Assembly (NCBI RefSeq): GCF_026162365.1
Contig: NZ_JAOANW010000002.1
Location: 310,001 to 374,000 of the forward strand
From: Nitratireductor luteus
Lineage (GTDB): Bacteria > Pseudomonadota > Alphaproteobacteria > Rhizobiales > Rhizobiaceae
Direction of reading: 5' to 3'
DNA: 64,000 nucleotides
In this document: positions 52,595 to 63,891 of the stretch, one piece after another
Position numbering within the stretch: the first letter of the stretch is position 1
How the letters are laid out: every line of letters starts with the position of its first letter
Translations under genes and position numbers: made by a program
The notes under the pieces: model-generated
The model's input: the letters and a program-made list of their open reading frames with translations, nothing else
What the model was told of the DNA's origin: nothing
Databases searched by the model: none

Positions 52595-53702
52595 ATAAAA
52601 GCGACCTGAATTTCTCCACGATGGCTTCCCCCATGACGCCGGTGCCCAGCTCGGTCATGCCTTCCGACATGACGTCCCTTGTGCGGTAACCCTCGTCAAG
52701 AACGGCGGAAATCGCCTTCTCCAGATGGTCCGCTTCCTCCACCATGTTGAAAGAATAGCGCAGGCACATGGCGAAGGAGGCGATCATGGCGATCGGATTG
52801 GCGATGCCCTGCCCGGCGATGTCCGGTGCGGAGCCGTGCACAGGCTCGTAGAGCGCCTTGCGGCTGCCCGTTTTCGGATCCGGCGCGCCGAGCGAGGCGG
52901 ACGGCAGCATCCCGAGCGAGCCGGTCAGCATCGCCGCCACGTCCGACAGCATGTCGCCGAACAGATTGTCGGTAACGATCACGTCGAACTGCTTGGGCCA
53001 CCGCACGAGCTGCATGCCGCCGGCATCGGCCAGCATATGGGTGAGCTCGACATCGGAATATTTTTCCTTGTGCGTGGCCGTCACCACCTCGTTCCACAGC
53101 ACGCCCGACTTCATGACGTTGCGCTTTTCCATCGAGCAGACCTTGTTGCGGCGCGTGCGTGCCAGCTCGAAGGCCACGCCCGAGATGCGCTCGATCTCGA
53201 ACGTGTCGTAGACCTGCGTGTCGATGCCGCGCTTCTGGCCGTTGCCGAGATCGATGATCTCCTTGGGCTCGCCGAAATAGACGCCGCCCGTCAGCTCGCG
53301 AATGATGAGAATGTCGAGGCCCTCGACCACCTCCTGCTTCAGCGAGGAGGAAGCGGCAAGGGCGGGATAGCAGATGGCGGGGCGCAGATTGGCGAAAAGC
53401 TCCATCTCCTTGCGCAGCCGCAGAAGGCCGGCCTCGGGGCGAACCTCATAGGGAACGCCGTCCCATTTCGGCCCGCCCACCGCGCCGAAAAGCACTGCGT
53501 CGGCTGCCAGCGCCTTGGCCATATCGGCGTCGGAAATGGCCTGGCCATGCGCGTCATATGCCGAGCCGCCCACAAGCCCTTCCTCCGTCTCAAAGCCGGC
53601 CCCAAGCTCGGTGTTCATCATGTCGACGAGCTTGGCGACTTCGGCCATTGCCTCGGGGCCGATGCCGTCGCCTGGAAGAAGAAGGAGCTTTTTCGTTGCC
53701 AT
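52578..53702 (-). CDS. leuB: 3-Isopropylmalate dehydrogenase
   Basis: Oxidative decarboxylation of 3-isopropylmalate in leucine synthesis. The 374-residue product has [33 protein letters not shown] with the substrate arginines, and the C-terminal [27 protein letters not shown] and [18 protein letters not shown] signatures. No internal frameshift. It lies in the same direction as RidA and leuD, with about 100 bases between, so a loose leuD-ridA-leuB transcript is plausible. Confidence 0.97.
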   Translation of the reverse strand: MATKKLLLLPGDGIGPEAMAEVAKLVDMMNTELGAGFETEEGLVGGSAYDAHGQAISDADMAKALAADAVLFGAVGGPKWDGVPYEVRPEAGLLRLRKEMELFANLRPAICYPALAASSSLKQEVVEGLDILIIRELTGGVYFGEPKEIIDLGNGQKRGIDTQVYDTFEIERISGVAFELARTRRNKVCSMEKRNVMKSGVLWNEVVTATHKEKYSDVELTHMLADAGGMQLVRWPKQFDVIVTDNLFGDMLSDVAAMLTGSLGMLPSASLGAPDPKTGSRKALYEPVHGSAPDIAGQGIANPIAMIASFAMCLRYSFNMVEEADHLEKAISAVLDEGYRTRDVMSEGMTELGTGVMGEAIVEKFRSLLSDQAA

Positions 53703-53798
53703 GGGAGCCTCTCAGGAAAAAAAGTCGATGCCTTGCTACGGCACGGAAAACCGGCGCGCAAGGCGCATGCGCCCTGCTCCGGTACGGCGCCGCGAAGT

Positions 53799-54182
53799 TC
53801 AGCCACCGCGCCGCCGCGCCGTCACCTCGATCTCGATCTTCATTTCCGGCTTGATGAGATCGCACACGACCATGGTGGCCGCGGGTCGAATGCCGCCGAA
53901 AGCTTCGCCGAGGATCGGGAAAACCCGGTCGGCGTAGGCCGCCTCGGTTACATAATAATGGGCGCGAACGACGTCCTCGAGCGCGAAGTCGGCTTCCGCG
54001 AGCGCGGCGCGGATCGTGGCGATGCAGTTGCGCGTCTGCTCTTCCACGCTGTCCGGCATCGCCATAGATGCATAGTCATAGCCGGTCGTGCCGGAGACGA
54101 AACACCACTCGCCATCGACCAGGGCCCGGCTGTAGCCGGCGATCTTTTCAAAGGGCGAACCGGTCGAGATCAGACGTCGCAT
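53799..54182 (-). CDS. RidA family protein
   Basis: A 127-residue YjgF/YER057c/UK114 protein, likely hydrolysing reactive enamine/imine intermediates. Core: YSRALVDGEWCFVSGTTGYDYASMAMP, EQTRNCIATIRAALAEADFALEDVVRAHYYVTE, and the conserved arginine region FGGIRPAATMVVCDLIKPEMKIEIEVTA. This subgroup lacks the usual second Arg-Glu pattern of archetypal RidA, so substrate range is uncertain. It sits between leuD and leuB on the same strand; threonine/isoleucine-type enamine chemistry makes this placement sensible. Confidence 0.85.
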   Translation of the reverse strand: MRRLISTGSPFEKIAGYSRALVDGEWCFVSGTTGYDYASMAMPDSVEEQTRNCIATIRAALAEADFALEDVVRAHYYVTEAAYADRVFPILGEAFGGIRPAATMVVCDLIKPEMKIEIEVTARRRGG

Positions 54183-54213
54183 CTCATGCTACCAAAGCGC
54201 TGACGGCCAAACC

Positions 54214-54819
54214 TCAAGCCCAAGGACGGGCCTGGCTGTATTTGCCCTCGAAGCTGTCGATGGCGGCTGCTTTTTCCAGCGTCAACCCGATGTCGTCGAG
54301 ACCGTTCAGCAGGCAATGCCGCTTGAAGGCGTCGATCTCGAACTTGATGACGCCGCCGTCGGGTCCGCGAATCTCCTGCTCCTGGAGATCGACCGTCAGC
54401 GTGGCGTTGGAGCCGCGCTCGGCGTCGTCCATCAGCTTCTCCAGCTCTTCCTCGCTCACCTTGATGGGCAGGATGCCGTTCTTGAAGCAGTTGTTGTAGA
54501 AAATATCCGCAAAGCTGGTGGCGATTACGCAGCGAATGCCGAAGTCAAGCAGAGCCCATGGCGCATGCTCACGGCTGGAACCGCAGCCGAAATTGTCGCC
54601 GGCCACCAATACCTTGGCATTGCGATAGGCCGGCTGGTTGAGCACGAAATCAGGATTTTCCGAGCCGTTTTCATTATAACGCATTTCGGCAAACAGCCCG
54701 GTTCCCAGCCCCGTACGTTTGATCGTCTTGAGATAATCCTTGGGTATGATCATGTCTGTATCGACATTGACGATCGGAAGGGGAGCGGCGACGCCGGTGA
54801 GCGTGGTGAACTTTTCCAT
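54214..54819 (-). CDS. leuD: 3-Isopropylmalate dehydratase small subunit
   Basis: With LeuC isomerises 2-isopropylmalate to 3-isopropylmalate. The 201-residue product has the swivelling-domain signatures [50 protein letters not shown] and [16 protein letters not shown] at 54819 is the family start; the longer frame runs into the promoter region. leuC is not in the window. It diverges from the CitE-like gene across 130 bases. Confidence 0.96.
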   Translation of the reverse strand: MEKFTTLTGVAAPLPIVNVDTDMIIPKDYLKTIKRTGLGTGLFAEMRYNENGSENPDFVLNQPAYRNAKVLVAGDNFGCGSSREHAPWALLDFGIRCVIATSFADIFYNNCFKNGILPIKVSEEELEKLMDDAERGSNATLTVDLQEQEIRGPDGGVIKFEIDAFKRHCLLNGLDDIGLTLEKAAAIDSFEGKYSQARPWA

Positions 54820-54949
54820 GAGCGTAAGACCTGTGGTCCTTGGTATTGGCGGCTGGATGCCCTGTTTTGCATAGGAGTTTTGTTTGCACAAGCCCGACGC
54901 GATGCCAAGGCATCTTGCGTGAACGTAAGAGCTGAGCAAAGAATTGCTT

Positions 54950-55843
54950 ATGAATGATTCGCCTATCAGGCTGCGCCGTTCCGCGCTCTATGTCCCCGCG
55001 AGCAATGCGAAGGCCTTGGCCAAGGCCAAGAGCCTGTCCTGCGACGCGGTCATTTTCGATCTCGAGGATTCCGCTGCGCCGGAAGAAAAGGGAGCCGCCA
55101 GGGAACGCCTGCGCGAGTTGCTCTCTTCCCAGGCGCGTCCATCCTGCGAGATCATCATCCGCATCAACCCCCTTTGCAGCGAATGGGGCACGGAAGATCT
55201 GTTGGCTGCCCGCGCCATGCGACCGGACGGCATACTGCTTCCCAAGGTGGAGGGGCCGAAGGATATCCTCGCCGCCGACGAGGCGCTGGAGGAAGCAGAT
55301 GCGCCGCCTTCGGTGAAGCTCTGGGCCATGATGGAAACGTCGCGTTCCATCGTCAATGCCGCCGCCATCGCCGAGCTTGCCTGCAATCCCGCCGCCCGGC
55401 TCGCCTGCCTGGTGGCTGGCATCAATGACCTCGTCAAGGAAACGCGTATCGCGCCGCTGCGGGAGAACCTGCGGCCCTGGCTCTTGCAGATCGTTCTTGC
55501 CGGGCGCGCCGCCGGCATCGATGTTCTTGCCGGCGTCACTAACAACTTTCGCGACATGGAAGTTTTCGCGAAGGATTGCTCGGACGCGCGCTCTATGGGC
55601 TTCGACGGAAAAACGCTCATCCACCCGGCCCAGATATACCCCGCCAACGCCATCTTCGCTCCTTCATCCGAAGAGCTCGCTGAGGCGCGAGGAATCGTGG
55701 AGGCCTTCTCAAGGCCCGAGAACCGGGAAAAGAACGTCGTCGCGCTGAATGGGCGCATGATGGAGCGGCTGCACCTCGAACAGGCAAGAGCACTGATAAG
55801 ACGGGCCCAGGCCATCGAGGAATTGGAGGACAGCGAGGAATGA
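54950..55843 (+). CDS. HpcH/HpaI aldolase family protein, CitE/malyl-CoA lyase-like
   Basis: A 297-residue CoA-ester lyase of the CitE-like group: [44 protein letters not shown] with the metal-binding acidic residues, [26 protein letters not shown] and [10 protein letters not shown]. It may act as a malyl-CoA, citramalyl-CoA or similar lyase; the substrate cannot be read from sequence. ATG at 54950 is chosen over TTG at 54944. Its stop overlaps the DUF1737 gene (ATGA). Confidence 0.85.
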   Translation: MNDSPIRLRRSALYVPASNAKALAKAKSLSCDAVIFDLEDSAAPEEKGAARERLRELLSSQARPSCEIIIRINPLCSEWGTEDLLAARAMRPDGILLPKVEGPKDILAADEALEEADAPPSVKLWAMMETSRSIVNAAAIAELACNPAARLACLVAGINDLVKETRIAPLRENLRPWLLQIVLAGRAAGIDVLAGVTNNFRDMEVFAKDCSDARSMGFDGKTLIHPAQIYPANAIFAPSSEELAEARGIVEAFSRPENREKNVVALNGRMMERLHLEQARALIRRAQAIEELEDSEE

Positions 55844-56046
55844 GGCTGTACCGGTTCTTGACCGGGCCAGACGATTCAGGCTTCTGCCACAAGGTGACGG
55901 CGGCGCTGAATAAGGGCTGGCTCCTGCACGGTTCGCCAATCTATGCCTATGATGCGGAAGCCCGGACCATGCGCTGCGGGCAGGCCGTCTACAAGGAAGT
56001 CGAGGGCGTCGACTACACGGCCGATACCAAGCTCGGCGAGTGGTAA
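55840..56046 (+). CDS. DUF1737 family small protein
   Basis: A 68-residue protein of the DUF1737 family ([38 protein letters not shown]), often found with a CitE-like lyase. No known function. The start overlaps the lyase stop by 4 bases, so the two are translationally coupled. The compact alpha/beta-size product has no signal peptide. Confidence 0.85.
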   Translation: MRLYRFLTGPDDSGFCHKVTAALNKGWLLHGSPIYAYDAEARTMRCGQAVYKEVEGVDYTADTKLGEW

Positions 56047-56123
56047 TTTCTTGCCGTCATGCAATTTTTGATTGCGACCCTTGATCCGTGTGGTTGAATA
56101 ACTGACGGGCAGGGGGATCAAGG

Positions 56124-56507
56124 ATGACGACGATCAACGTTATAAGTGATGGTGGCCAGGCGCAGGCTTCGTCCGGCGGCGGTATGAAGCTGCGATGCGA
56201 ATATTCGATCATGGAAGCGATCGGCTATCTCATCATATGGGCCATCGTGTCGATCGCAACGCTCGGGGTCGGAGCGTTCTTTGCGATCTACTATTTCTAC
56301 AAGACCATCATCAACAAGACCTATCTCCTCAATCGCGAGGGGCATCAGGTTGCGAGGCTGGAATGCGAGATCAATCTGGCAGAGGTGATTGGTCACGTGG
56401 TCCTGTGGATCATCATCACGATAGTGACGCTGGGGATCGGCCTGCTCTTCTATGTCTTCAGAACCCTGCGGCTATGCATGAACAAGACGCGGGTGATGAG
56501 GCTCTGA
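56124..56507 (+). CDS. Small two-span membrane protein (DUF6693-like)
   Basis: A 127-residue protein with two or three hydrophobic segments (AIGYLIIWAIVSIATLGVGAFFAIYYFY and VIGHVVLWIIITIVTLGIGLLFYVFRTL). The two hydrophobic regions and their flanks (both followed by a YKTIINKTYLL- or RTLRLCMNKTRV-like sequence) look like an internal duplication. I place it with DUF6693 from memory, low certainty. It has its own GGGG-type site (agggggatcaagg before the ATG) and no clear operon partner. Confidence 0.72.
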   Translation: MTTINVISDGGQAQASSGGGMKLRCEYSIMEAIGYLIIWAIVSIATLGVGAFFAIYYFYKTIINKTYLLNREGHQVARLECEINLAEVIGHVVLWIIITIVTLGIGLLFYVFRTLRLCMNKTRVMRL

Positions 56508-56540
56508 CAGCTGCAGCCCTCGTCGAACGCCGGGCAACGA

Positions 56541-56963
56541 TCAGGCGACGGCTTCTTCGATGCGCACCATGTCGTCGTCCGAAAGGCCGAAATGATGGCC
56601 GATCTCGTGGATGAGCACATGGGCAACGATGTCGCCCAGCGTTTCCTCGTTCTCTGCCCAATAGTCGAGGATGGCCCGGCGATACAGCGTCACTCGGTTG
56701 GGACCTTCGCCCGTCGCCGGGTTCCAGCGTTCCGCAATACCGCGTCCCTCGAAAAGCCCCAGCAGGTCGAAAGGCGTTTCCAGCGCCAGATCGTCCATGA
56801 TCTCCTCGGTAGGGAATTCCGCGATCTGGATGATGATCTCGCCCGTTAGCTCGCGGAAATCCTGGGGCAATGTGGCATAGGTCTCAAGCGCGAGGAGTTC
56901 GAGCTCGGGTAGCGAGGGCGAAAGCTGGTCCTGCCAGGCGCGGGTCTGATAGATGCGTGCCAT
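56541..56963 (-). CDS. Zincin-like metallopeptidase family protein
   Basis: A 140-residue protein of the short zincin family PF06262. The C-terminal part has HEIGHH (residues 119-124), an HExxH-type zinc site, followed by FGLSDDDMVRIEEAVA. The N-terminal half has LPQDFRELTGEIIIQIAEFPT and PFDLLGLFEG. Protease activity has not been shown for the family. ATG at 56963 follows AGGA and gives the family N-terminus; the longer frame is rejected. It is convergent with the preceding membrane gene. Confidence 0.87.
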   Translation of the reverse strand: MARIYQTRAWQDQLSPSLPELELLALETYATLPQDFRELTGEIIIQIAEFPTEEIMDDLALETPFDLLGLFEGRGIAERWNPATGEGPNRVTLYRRAILDYWAENEETLGDIVAHVLIHEIGHHFGLSDDDMVRIEEAVA

Positions 56964-57105
56964 TTCCTGTCCTTGTGGGAGCGCATATAGCGGTTTCCTT
57001 TCCAACTTTCGAGAGCACGCATATCGACCCCTCTCACGCCCCGGACGCCATACGGCATAATGGCCCGGCAACCTGATCCCTAATCCATTAGATTTTAATA
57101 GGAAA

Positions 57106-57195
57106 TGGCGGAGAGGGAGGGATTCGAACCCCCGATACCCTTGCGAGTATGCCGCATTTCGAGTGCGGTGCTTTCAACCACTCAGCCACCTCTCC
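57106..57195 (-). tRNA. tRNA-Ser(CGA)
   Basis: Reading the minus strand: acceptor GGAGAGG, D arm, anticodon stem CCGCA / TGCGG with loop CTCGAAA (anticodon CGA), a long variable arm (TACTCGCAAGGGTA) as in class II tRNAs, T arm GGGGG / TCCCT-type with TTCGAAT, and an encoded CCA. Confidence 0.95.
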
Positions 57196-57480
57196 GCGGT
57201 CGCCGGTGCCGGGCAAAGCCCTGTGCGGGCGCTTAGATAGCGGCGAACCGCTTTTGATACAAGGCTAAATCTGTGCCAAATCCGGTCCCGGACTCTCATG
57301 ATCGGCGGTGGCGGACTTGACCTTGCGGCCCGCTTGAATTATGGACCCGCCTATTGCGGCGTGGAGCGTTCTCTGCGCCGCTTATTTCGTGAGGCCTTCG
57401 GGCCTATTAAATCAGACTGATAAAAAGACGGCAGGCAGCGTGCGCGCGGCCCAAGCCGGACCGGACACCGAAAGGCTAGA

Positions 57481-58119
57481 ATGATGTTCGCAGTCATCAA
57501 GACCGGCGGAAAGCAGTATCGCGTTTCCGCAAACGACCTCCTTGAGGTCGAAAAAGTTTCCGGCGAGCCCGGCGACATCATCCAGTTCGGCGATGTGCTC
57601 ATCGTCGGCGAGGGCGAGGACGTAACTCTCGGCGTGCCGTTCGTGGACGGCGCCAGCGTGGCGGCCGAGGTGGTGGAGCAGGGGCGCGGCAAGAAGGTGA
57701 TCGCCTTCAAGAAGCGCCGCCGGCAGAATTCGCGCCGCAAGCGCGGCCATCGCCAGCTTCTGACCACCGTGCGCATCTCGGAGATCCTGACGGGTGGCGC
57801 CAAGCCTTCCAAGAAGGCGGCGGCAAAGGCCGAGGCCAAGAAGGACGGCGAGAAGGCCGCGCCGAAGAAGGCCGAAGCCAAGGCCGAGGCAACCGCGGCT
57901 CCGCTGTTCACGGCGCCGGCGGGCGAGCTCGACGATCTGACCAAGATCAAGGGCATCGGTCCGGTAGCGGCGGGCCAGCTCCAGGAGCAGGGCATCGCCA
58001 CCTACGCGCAGATCGCCGGACTTTCCGACGACGATGTCGCGCGGATCGACGAAGCCATGCCTTTCAGCGCCGATCAGATCAAGGACTGGCGCGAGCAGGC
58101 CAAGGAACTGGCAAAGTAG
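57481..58119 (+). CDS. rplU: Ribosomal protein L21 with C-terminal helix-hairpin-helix extension
   Basis: Residues 1-103 are a complete L21 ([51 protein letters not shown]). Residues about 107-140 are a Lys/Ala-rich linker, and 148-212 form a helix-hairpin-helix-type domain ([41 protein letters not shown]). Normal L21 is about 103 residues. This extension occurs in other Rhizobiales rplU genes. Start may be the first or second ATG. It precedes rpmA by 86 bases. Confidence 0.96.
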   Translation: MMFAVIKTGGKQYRVSANDLLEVEKVSGEPGDIIQFGDVLIVGEGEDVTLGVPFVDGASVAAEVVEQGRGKKVIAFKKRRRQNSRRKRGHRQLLTTVRISEILTGGAKPSKKAAAKAEAKKDGEKAAPKKAEAKAEATAAPLFTAPAGELDDLTKIKGIGPVAAGQLQEQGIATYAQIAGLSDDDVARIDEAMPFSADQIKDWREQAKELAK

Positions 58120-58205
58120 GGCCAGTTCGAAAACAGAATTGAATTTGGACGCGAAGGCGTTCATAAGAACAACCAGGCGTTCGCAGGACGCAAAGGAGTA
58201 ACACC

Positions 58206-58475
58206 ATGGCACACAAAAAAGCTGGCGGTTCGTCGCGCAACGGTCGCGATTCCGAATCCAAGCGCCTTGGCGTGAAGAAATTCGGCGGCGAGAAGGTCGT
58301 TGCCGGCAACATCATCATTCGTCAGCGCGGCACGAAGTGGCATCCCGGCTCGAATGTCGGCATGGGCAAAGACCACACGCTGTTTGCGCTCGACGCCGGC
58401 AATGTGTCCTTCGCCAAGAAGGCCAACGGCCGAACCTACGTGTCCGTAAACCCAATTCTCGAAGCAGCGGAGTAG
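58206..58475 (+). CDS. rpmA: Ribosomal protein L27
   Basis: An 89-residue L27 protein with the conserved N-terminus [27 protein letters not shown], whose first residues reach the peptidyl-transferase centre. A strong ribosome site AAGGAG precedes the ATG. It follows rplU and is closed by a strong terminator at 58548. Confidence 0.97.
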   Translation: MAHKKAGGSSRNGRDSESKRLGVKKFGGEKVVAGNIIIRQRGTKWHPGSNVGMGKDHTLFALDAGNVSFAKKANGRTYVSVNPILEAAE

Positions 58476-58547
58476 CCGGTTCCGCACCAAGAACACCGGC
58501 GACCCATCTTGGGACCCGGTGTCGGATGAAATCCGGAAAAAGGTTCA

Positions 58548-58580
58548 GGGGAGATGGGTCGCCATCTCCCCTTTCTTTTT
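58548..58580 (+). terminator. Intrinsic terminator after rpmA
   Basis: GGGGAGATGG (58548-58557) and CCATCTCCCC (58562-58571) form a perfect 10-bp stem with a 4-nt loop (GTCG), followed by TTTCTTTTT. Confidence 0.92.
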
Positions 58581-58596
58581 GCCCGGAGGAAAAACG

Positions 58597-59184
58597 ATGG
58601 TTGCCGACAGTGAAGAGGTTGAGAGCGAAAGTTACAGTATAGAGTGCCCGGTCCTGGTGACCGAGCGGCTGGTATTGCGGCCGCCGCATGAAGACGATGC
58701 GGACGAGCTGGTCGAGCTGGCCAACGACAAGCGGGTGGCCGAGATGCTCTCGCGCATGCCCTATCCCTATAGCGCCGCGGACGCAGTGACCTTCATTCGC
58801 GGCAGCAAGACCCGTAGCAATGGCGGTTGCAACTATGCGGTGGCCCTGTCCGACAGCGGCGCCTTCATCGGCTGCGCCGGGCTCGACAACCGCGAGCACG
58901 GCCTGGAGCTCGGCTACTGGATCGGAGAACCTTACTGGGGCCGCGGCTATGCGACGGAGGTGGCGCATGCGCTGGTCGATCTGGCGTTCCGGGCGACCGA
59001 TGCCGACCGGCTGAACGTGTCGTGCCGGGTCATCAACGCGGCCTCGCGCCGGGTGATCCACAAATGCGGGTTCCAGTATGTGGGGCAGGGCATGATGGAT
59101 TCGGTGGTCGCGGGACGCGTGCCCATCGAGCGCTACCAGCTCGATCGCAGGACCTGGGTCAGCCTCAGGAGCTGGGGCGCATGA
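58597..59184 (+). CDS. GNAT N-acetyltransferase, RimJ/RimL-like
   Basis: A 195-residue acetyltransferase with LVTERLVLRPPHEDDADELVELANDKRVAEMLSRMP at the start and the acetyl-CoA-binding GLELGYWIGEPYWGRGYATEVAHALVDLAF and VINAASRRVIHKCGFQ. This is the Acetyltransf_3 (RimJ/RimL) subgroup. The acceptor is unknown. GGAGG is placed before ATG 58597, and the longer frame would run back through the rpmA terminator. It is commonly found between rpmA and obgE in Rhizobiales. Confidence 0.87.
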   Translation: MVADSEEVESESYSIECPVLVTERLVLRPPHEDDADELVELANDKRVAEMLSRMPYPYSAADAVTFIRGSKTRSNGGCNYAVALSDSGAFIGCAGLDNREHGLELGYWIGEPYWGRGYATEVAHALVDLAFRATDADRLNVSCRVINAASRRVIHKCGFQYVGQGMMDSVVAGRVPIERYQLDRRTWVSLRSWGA

Positions 59185-59189
59185 GCTGA

Positions 59190-60425
<1,236 letters not shown>

Positions 60426-60462
60426 TGGTCGGAACGATGCTGCACCTTCTGGAATTGTCGCT

Positions 60463-61617
60463 ATGAGCATCCCGGCTCTTACTGCCTACCGCCGCATCAC
60501 CGTCAAGATCGGGTCGGCGCTTCTGGTGGACCGGAACAAGGGTTTACGCGAAGCGTGGCTCGAGGCGCTGGTGGAGGACATTGCCCGGCTGGCGGCTTCC
60601 GGAACGGATGTGCTGGTGGTCTCATCGGGTGCAATTGCGCTGGGGCGCACGGTGCTCGGGCTGGAGCGGCGGCGGCTGCCGCTGGAGGAGGCGCAGGCGG
60701 CGGCCTCGGTCGGCCAGATCGCGCTTTCAAGCGCCTGGGCCAAGGAGTTTGGCCGGCAGGGGCTCGTTTCGGGCCAGGTTCTCGTCACGCTCGGCGATAC
60801 GGAAGAGCGCAGGCGCTATCTCAATGCGCGCGCGACCATCTCCACCCTGCTCAAGATGAAAGCGGTGCCGATCATCAATGAGAACGACACGGTGGCGACC
60901 AGCGAGATCCGCTATGGCGACAACGACCGGCTGGCTGCGCGCGTGGCGACGATGATGGGATCGGACCTCCTGATATTGCTGTCGGACATCGACGGGCTTT
61001 ACACCGCGCCGCCCGCGCGCGATGCGGGCGCCACGTTCATTCCGGTCGTCGATGCCATCACACCGGAGATCGAGGCGATGGCGGGCGATGCAGCGTCGGA
61101 GCTTTCGCGCGGCGGCATGCGCACCAAGCTCGACGCCGGCAAGATCGCGACCGCCGCAGGAACGGCCATGGTGATCGCCTCGGGCCACACGATGCATCCG
61201 TTGCGGGCCATCGAGGAAGGCGGCCGCGCCACACTGTTCAAGCCCAGCGGAACCCCCGTGCGCGCCTACAAGACGTGGATCGCCGGGCAACTCGAGCCTG
61301 CGGGCGCGATCGGGGTGGATCAGGGTGCCCTCCATGCGCTCGCAGCCGGAAAATCCTTGCTGCCGGCGGGGGTGAAGTCGGTCTCGGGTCGCTTTTCACG
61401 CGGCGACACGGTGGCTATCCTCGGGCCCGACGGTCGCGAGGCCGGCCGCGGCCTTGTCGCGTATGATGCCGAGGACGCCCGCAAGATCGCGGGACTCAAG
61501 ACGAGCGCCATTGCCGACGTGCTCGGCTACGAGGCCCGCGCCGCGATGGTGCATCGCGACGATCTCGTGCTGGCCGTGCCCGTGAGGCGCGGCGAGACGG
61601 TGAAAGCGGAGGAATAG
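60463..61617 (+). CDS. proB: Glutamate 5-kinase
   Basis: First enzyme of proline synthesis; phosphorylates glutamate, inhibited by proline. The 384-residue product has an amino-acid-kinase domain ([71 protein letters not shown]) and a C-terminal PUA domain (about 285-375). ATG at 60463 is used; the longer frame overlaps obgE. It touches proA directly (TAG followed by ATG). Confidence 0.95.
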   Translation: MSIPALTAYRRITVKIGSALLVDRNKGLREAWLEALVEDIARLAASGTDVLVVSSGAIALGRTVLGLERRRLPLEEAQAAASVGQIALSSAWAKEFGRQGLVSGQVLVTLGDTEERRRYLNARATISTLLKMKAVPIINENDTVATSEIRYGDNDRLAARVATMMGSDLLILLSDIDGLYTAPPARDAGATFIPVVDAITPEIEAMAGDAASELSRGGMRTKLDAGKIATAAGTAMVIASGHTMHPLRAIEEGGRATLFKPSGTPVRAYKTWIAGQLEPAGAIGVDQGALHALAAGKSLLPAGVKSVSGRFSRGDTVAILGPDGREAGRGLVAYDAEDARKIAGLKTSAIADVLGYEARAAMVHRDDLVLAVPVRRGETVKAEE

Positions 61618-62904
61618 ATGCTGAACCCGGTCGACAAGGGCGGCGAGGACATCGCCGAGATGATGCGCGAGATCGGGACGCGGGCGCGGGCGGCGGCCCG
61701 GCCGCTCTTCACCGCGTCCACGGAAGCGAAGAACGAGGCCCTGCAGGCGATGGCGGAGGCGCTGACGGCTCGGGCGCCGGCCATTTTGGAGGCCAATGCG
61801 CGCGACATGGAGCAAGGGCGCCAGTCCGGCCTGTCCGCTGCAATCATGGACCGGCTGCTGCTCGACGAGGAGCGCATCAGGTCGATGGCCGAAGGCGTCC
61901 GCGCCATTGCCGCGCTGAAAGATCCCGTCGGCGATGTCATGGATGCCTGGGAGCGCCCCAACGGCCTCAGGATCGAGCGCGTGCGCACGCCGCTGGGCGT
62001 GATCGGCGTGATCTATGAAAGCCGGCCCAACGTGACGGCGGATGCCGGCGCGCTGTGCCTGAAGGCGGGCAATCCGGTCATATTGCGCGGCGGTTCGGAT
62101 TCGGTCCATTCCTCGGCGGCGATCCATGCCGCACTGGTCGAGGGGCTGAAGTCGGCCGGCCTGCCTGAGGACGCCATACAGCGCGTGCCGGTGACGGACC
62201 GGGCGGCGGTCGGGGAAATGCTCAAGGGGCTCGACGGCAATCTCGACGTGATCGTGCCCCGCGGCGGGCGCAGCCTGGTCGAGCGCGTGCAGAGCGATGC
62301 GCGGGTGCCGGTATTCGCCCATCTGGAGGGGCTGTGCCACCTCTATATCGACAGGTCCGCCAGCCGGGAAATGGCGGTAGACATCGCTGTCAACGCCAAG
62401 ATGCGCCGAACGGGCATTTGCGGTGCCGCCGAGACCTTGCTCGTGGACCGGGCCGCGGCGGACACGCATCTGGTTCCCGTGCTTGCCGCACTGGCTGCCG
62501 CCGGCTGTGAAATCCGGGCGACGGACGAAGTCCGGGCCCTGTTCCCCGAAGCCGGCGAGGCGAGCGAGGAAGATTGGGCGACGGAGTATCTCGACGCGGT
62601 CATATCCGTGAAACTGGTGGACGGCGTGGCGGGCGCGATCGATCACATCGAAACCTGGTCGTCGCATCATACGGAAGGCATTGTCGCCGAGGACGCTGCT
62701 GCGGTCGAGCGCTTCTTCAACGAGATCGATTCGGCCATTCTCCTGCACAACGCCTCCACGCAATTCGCCGATGGCGGCGAATTCGGCATGGGAGCCGAGA
62801 TCGGAATCGCCACGGGCAAGATGCATGCGCGCGGCCCCGTCGGTGTGGAGCAACTCACTTCCTTCAAGTACCGCGTCCGCGGCGCCGGCCAGACCCGCCC
62901 GTGA
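61618..62904 (+). CDS. proA: Gamma-glutamyl phosphate reductase
   Basis: Reduces glutamyl phosphate to glutamate semialdehyde; acts with ProB. The 428-residue aldehyde-dehydrogenase-fold enzyme has [35 protein letters not shown], the catalytic cysteine in [16 protein letters not shown], and [36 protein letters not shown]-type ending (here [19 protein letters not shown]). It starts at the base after the proB stop. Confidence 0.97.
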   Translation: MLNPVDKGGEDIAEMMREIGTRARAAARPLFTASTEAKNEALQAMAEALTARAPAILEANARDMEQGRQSGLSAAIMDRLLLDEERIRSMAEGVRAIAALKDPVGDVMDAWERPNGLRIERVRTPLGVIGVIYESRPNVTADAGALCLKAGNPVILRGGSDSVHSSAAIHAALVEGLKSAGLPEDAIQRVPVTDRAAVGEMLKGLDGNLDVIVPRGGRSLVERVQSDARVPVFAHLEGLCHLYIDRSASREMAVDIAVNAKMRRTGICGAAETLLVDRAAADTHLVPVLAALAAAGCEIRATDEVRALFPEAGEASEEDWATEYLDAVISVKLVDGVAGAIDHIETWSSHHTEGIVAEDAAAVERFFNEIDSAILLHNASTQFADGGEFGMGAEIGIATGKMHARGPVGVEQLTSFKYRVRGAGQTRP

Positions 62905-62963
62905 GTTCCCGTCGAGAAGTCGCGGCGGGTGAATTGTCCGGCGTTCCGGCCTCGTGCCTGCGT

Positions 62964-63545
62964 ATGCCCCATGTGGAAAAAGGCATGGCCGTCGGCCTGT
63001 TCGGCGGATCGTTCAATCCGCCCCATGCCGGCCATGCGCTGGTGGCGGAAACGGCGCTGCGCCGGCTGCGTCTCGATCAACTCTGGTGGATGGTCACGCC
63101 GGGCAACCCGCTCAAGGACAGAAGGGCGCTCGCCCCGCTTTCCGAACGCATCGCCCTGTCGCGGGAATGCTCGAAGGACCCGCGCATCAAGGTCACCGCC
63201 TTCGAGGCGGCGCACAAGATCCGCTATACCGCCGATACGATCGAACTGGTGCTCGCGCGCAATCCCGGCGTCAATTTCGTCTGGCTGATGGGAGCCGACA
63301 GCCTGCGCGATTTCCACCGCTGGGAGCGCTGGCGCAAAGTTGCCCGCTCGGTGCCCATCGCCGTCTTCGACCGGCCGGGCGCGACGCTTTCCTTCCTGTC
63401 GTCGAAAATGGCCAAGGTGTTCGACTACGCACGCATCGATGAGGACGACGCGCCGCTGCTGGCCCGCCTGTCGCCGCCCGCCTGGACCTTTGTCCACGGC
63501 CCGCGGTCGTCGCTGTCGTCGACGCAATTGCGTGAAATGATCTGA
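62964..63545 (+). CDS. nadD: Nicotinate-nucleotide adenylyltransferase
   Basis: Joins nicotinate mononucleotide and ATP to give deamido-NAD. The 193-residue nucleotidyltransferase has GLFGGSFNPPHAGH (residues 11-24, with the HxGH histidines H21 and H24), NFVWLMGADSLRDFHRWERW and the SSTQLREMI end (the usual SST-x-IR motif). The starts at 62964 (MPHVEKGMAV) and 62985 are both possible; neither has a strong ribosome site. The longer frame runs through proA. It is the third NAD-related gene of note in the window, after pncA and the nicotinate-like cluster. rsfS, which often follows, is absent here. Confidence 0.93.
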   Translation: MPHVEKGMAVGLFGGSFNPPHAGHALVAETALRRLRLDQLWWMVTPGNPLKDRRALAPLSERIALSRECSKDPRIKVTAFEAAHKIRYTADTIELVLARNPGVNFVWLMGADSLRDFHRWERWRKVARSVPIAVFDRPGATLSFLSSKMAKVFDYARIDEDDAPLLARLSPPAWTFVHGPRSSLSSTQLREMI

Positions 63546-63590
63546 GAGCCTGTTTTGCAGGCCGCCATCGCGACTTTCGGAACAGGCTCT
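63545..63590. repeat. 10-bp perfect inverted repeat after nadD
   Basis: AGAGCCTGTT (63545-63554) and AACAGGCTCT (63581-63590) are perfect inverted repeats with a 26-base interior. The left arm begins at the last base of the nadD stop. No T run is present. It could be a terminator, a REP-like element or a remnant of a small mobile repeat. Confidence 0.55.
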
Positions 63591-63747
63591 AAGTGTGACT
63601 CAGCGCCACGGTGACCATCATTGCCGCCAGTGCGAGCACCGCCAGTTTCCAGAAATCCCGGCGTTTTCTCAATCCCGGCAGGCCGAGCGGGCGGATGAGG
63701 TGCAGAGCCATCATCGCCACGATCAGCAGAGAGAGGATTTTGGTCAT
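63589..63747 (-). CDS. Small two-span membrane protein
   Basis: A 52-residue product: two hydrophobic segments (LSLLIVAMMALHLI and WKLAVLALAAMMVTVAL) separated by a basic loop RPLGLPGLRKRRDF. I recall similar short proteins in other Rhizobiales (MTKILSLLI...PGLRKR...FWKIAVLA) but no function. ATG at 63747 follows GGGAC. The longer frame upstream is not supported. It is convergent with nadD and divergent from the SDR gene. Confidence 0.7.
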   Translation of the reverse strand: MTKILSLLIVAMMALHLIRPLGLPGLRKRRDFWKLAVLALAAMMVTVALSHT

Positions 63748-63891
63748 GCGGGGTCCCGGAAAAGGTTCGCGGCCGTTGTGCACGCGGACCAGAACAATGT
63801 CAAAAGCATCACGACATATGTGGGCGCCCGGCTTGACCTTGGCTGCTCGACGGATCAGTTTTCCGCGCATGTGAAAAGATGAGGTGGGACA

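Noticed and set aside
52725-54203. 492-residue plus-strand frame opposite leuB and RidA
   Set aside because: Antisense shadow of two clear genes.
54820-54949. Leucine-rich leader peptide before leuD
   Set aside because: No short ORF with leucine runs was found in the gap, unlike the Thr/Lys case before asd.
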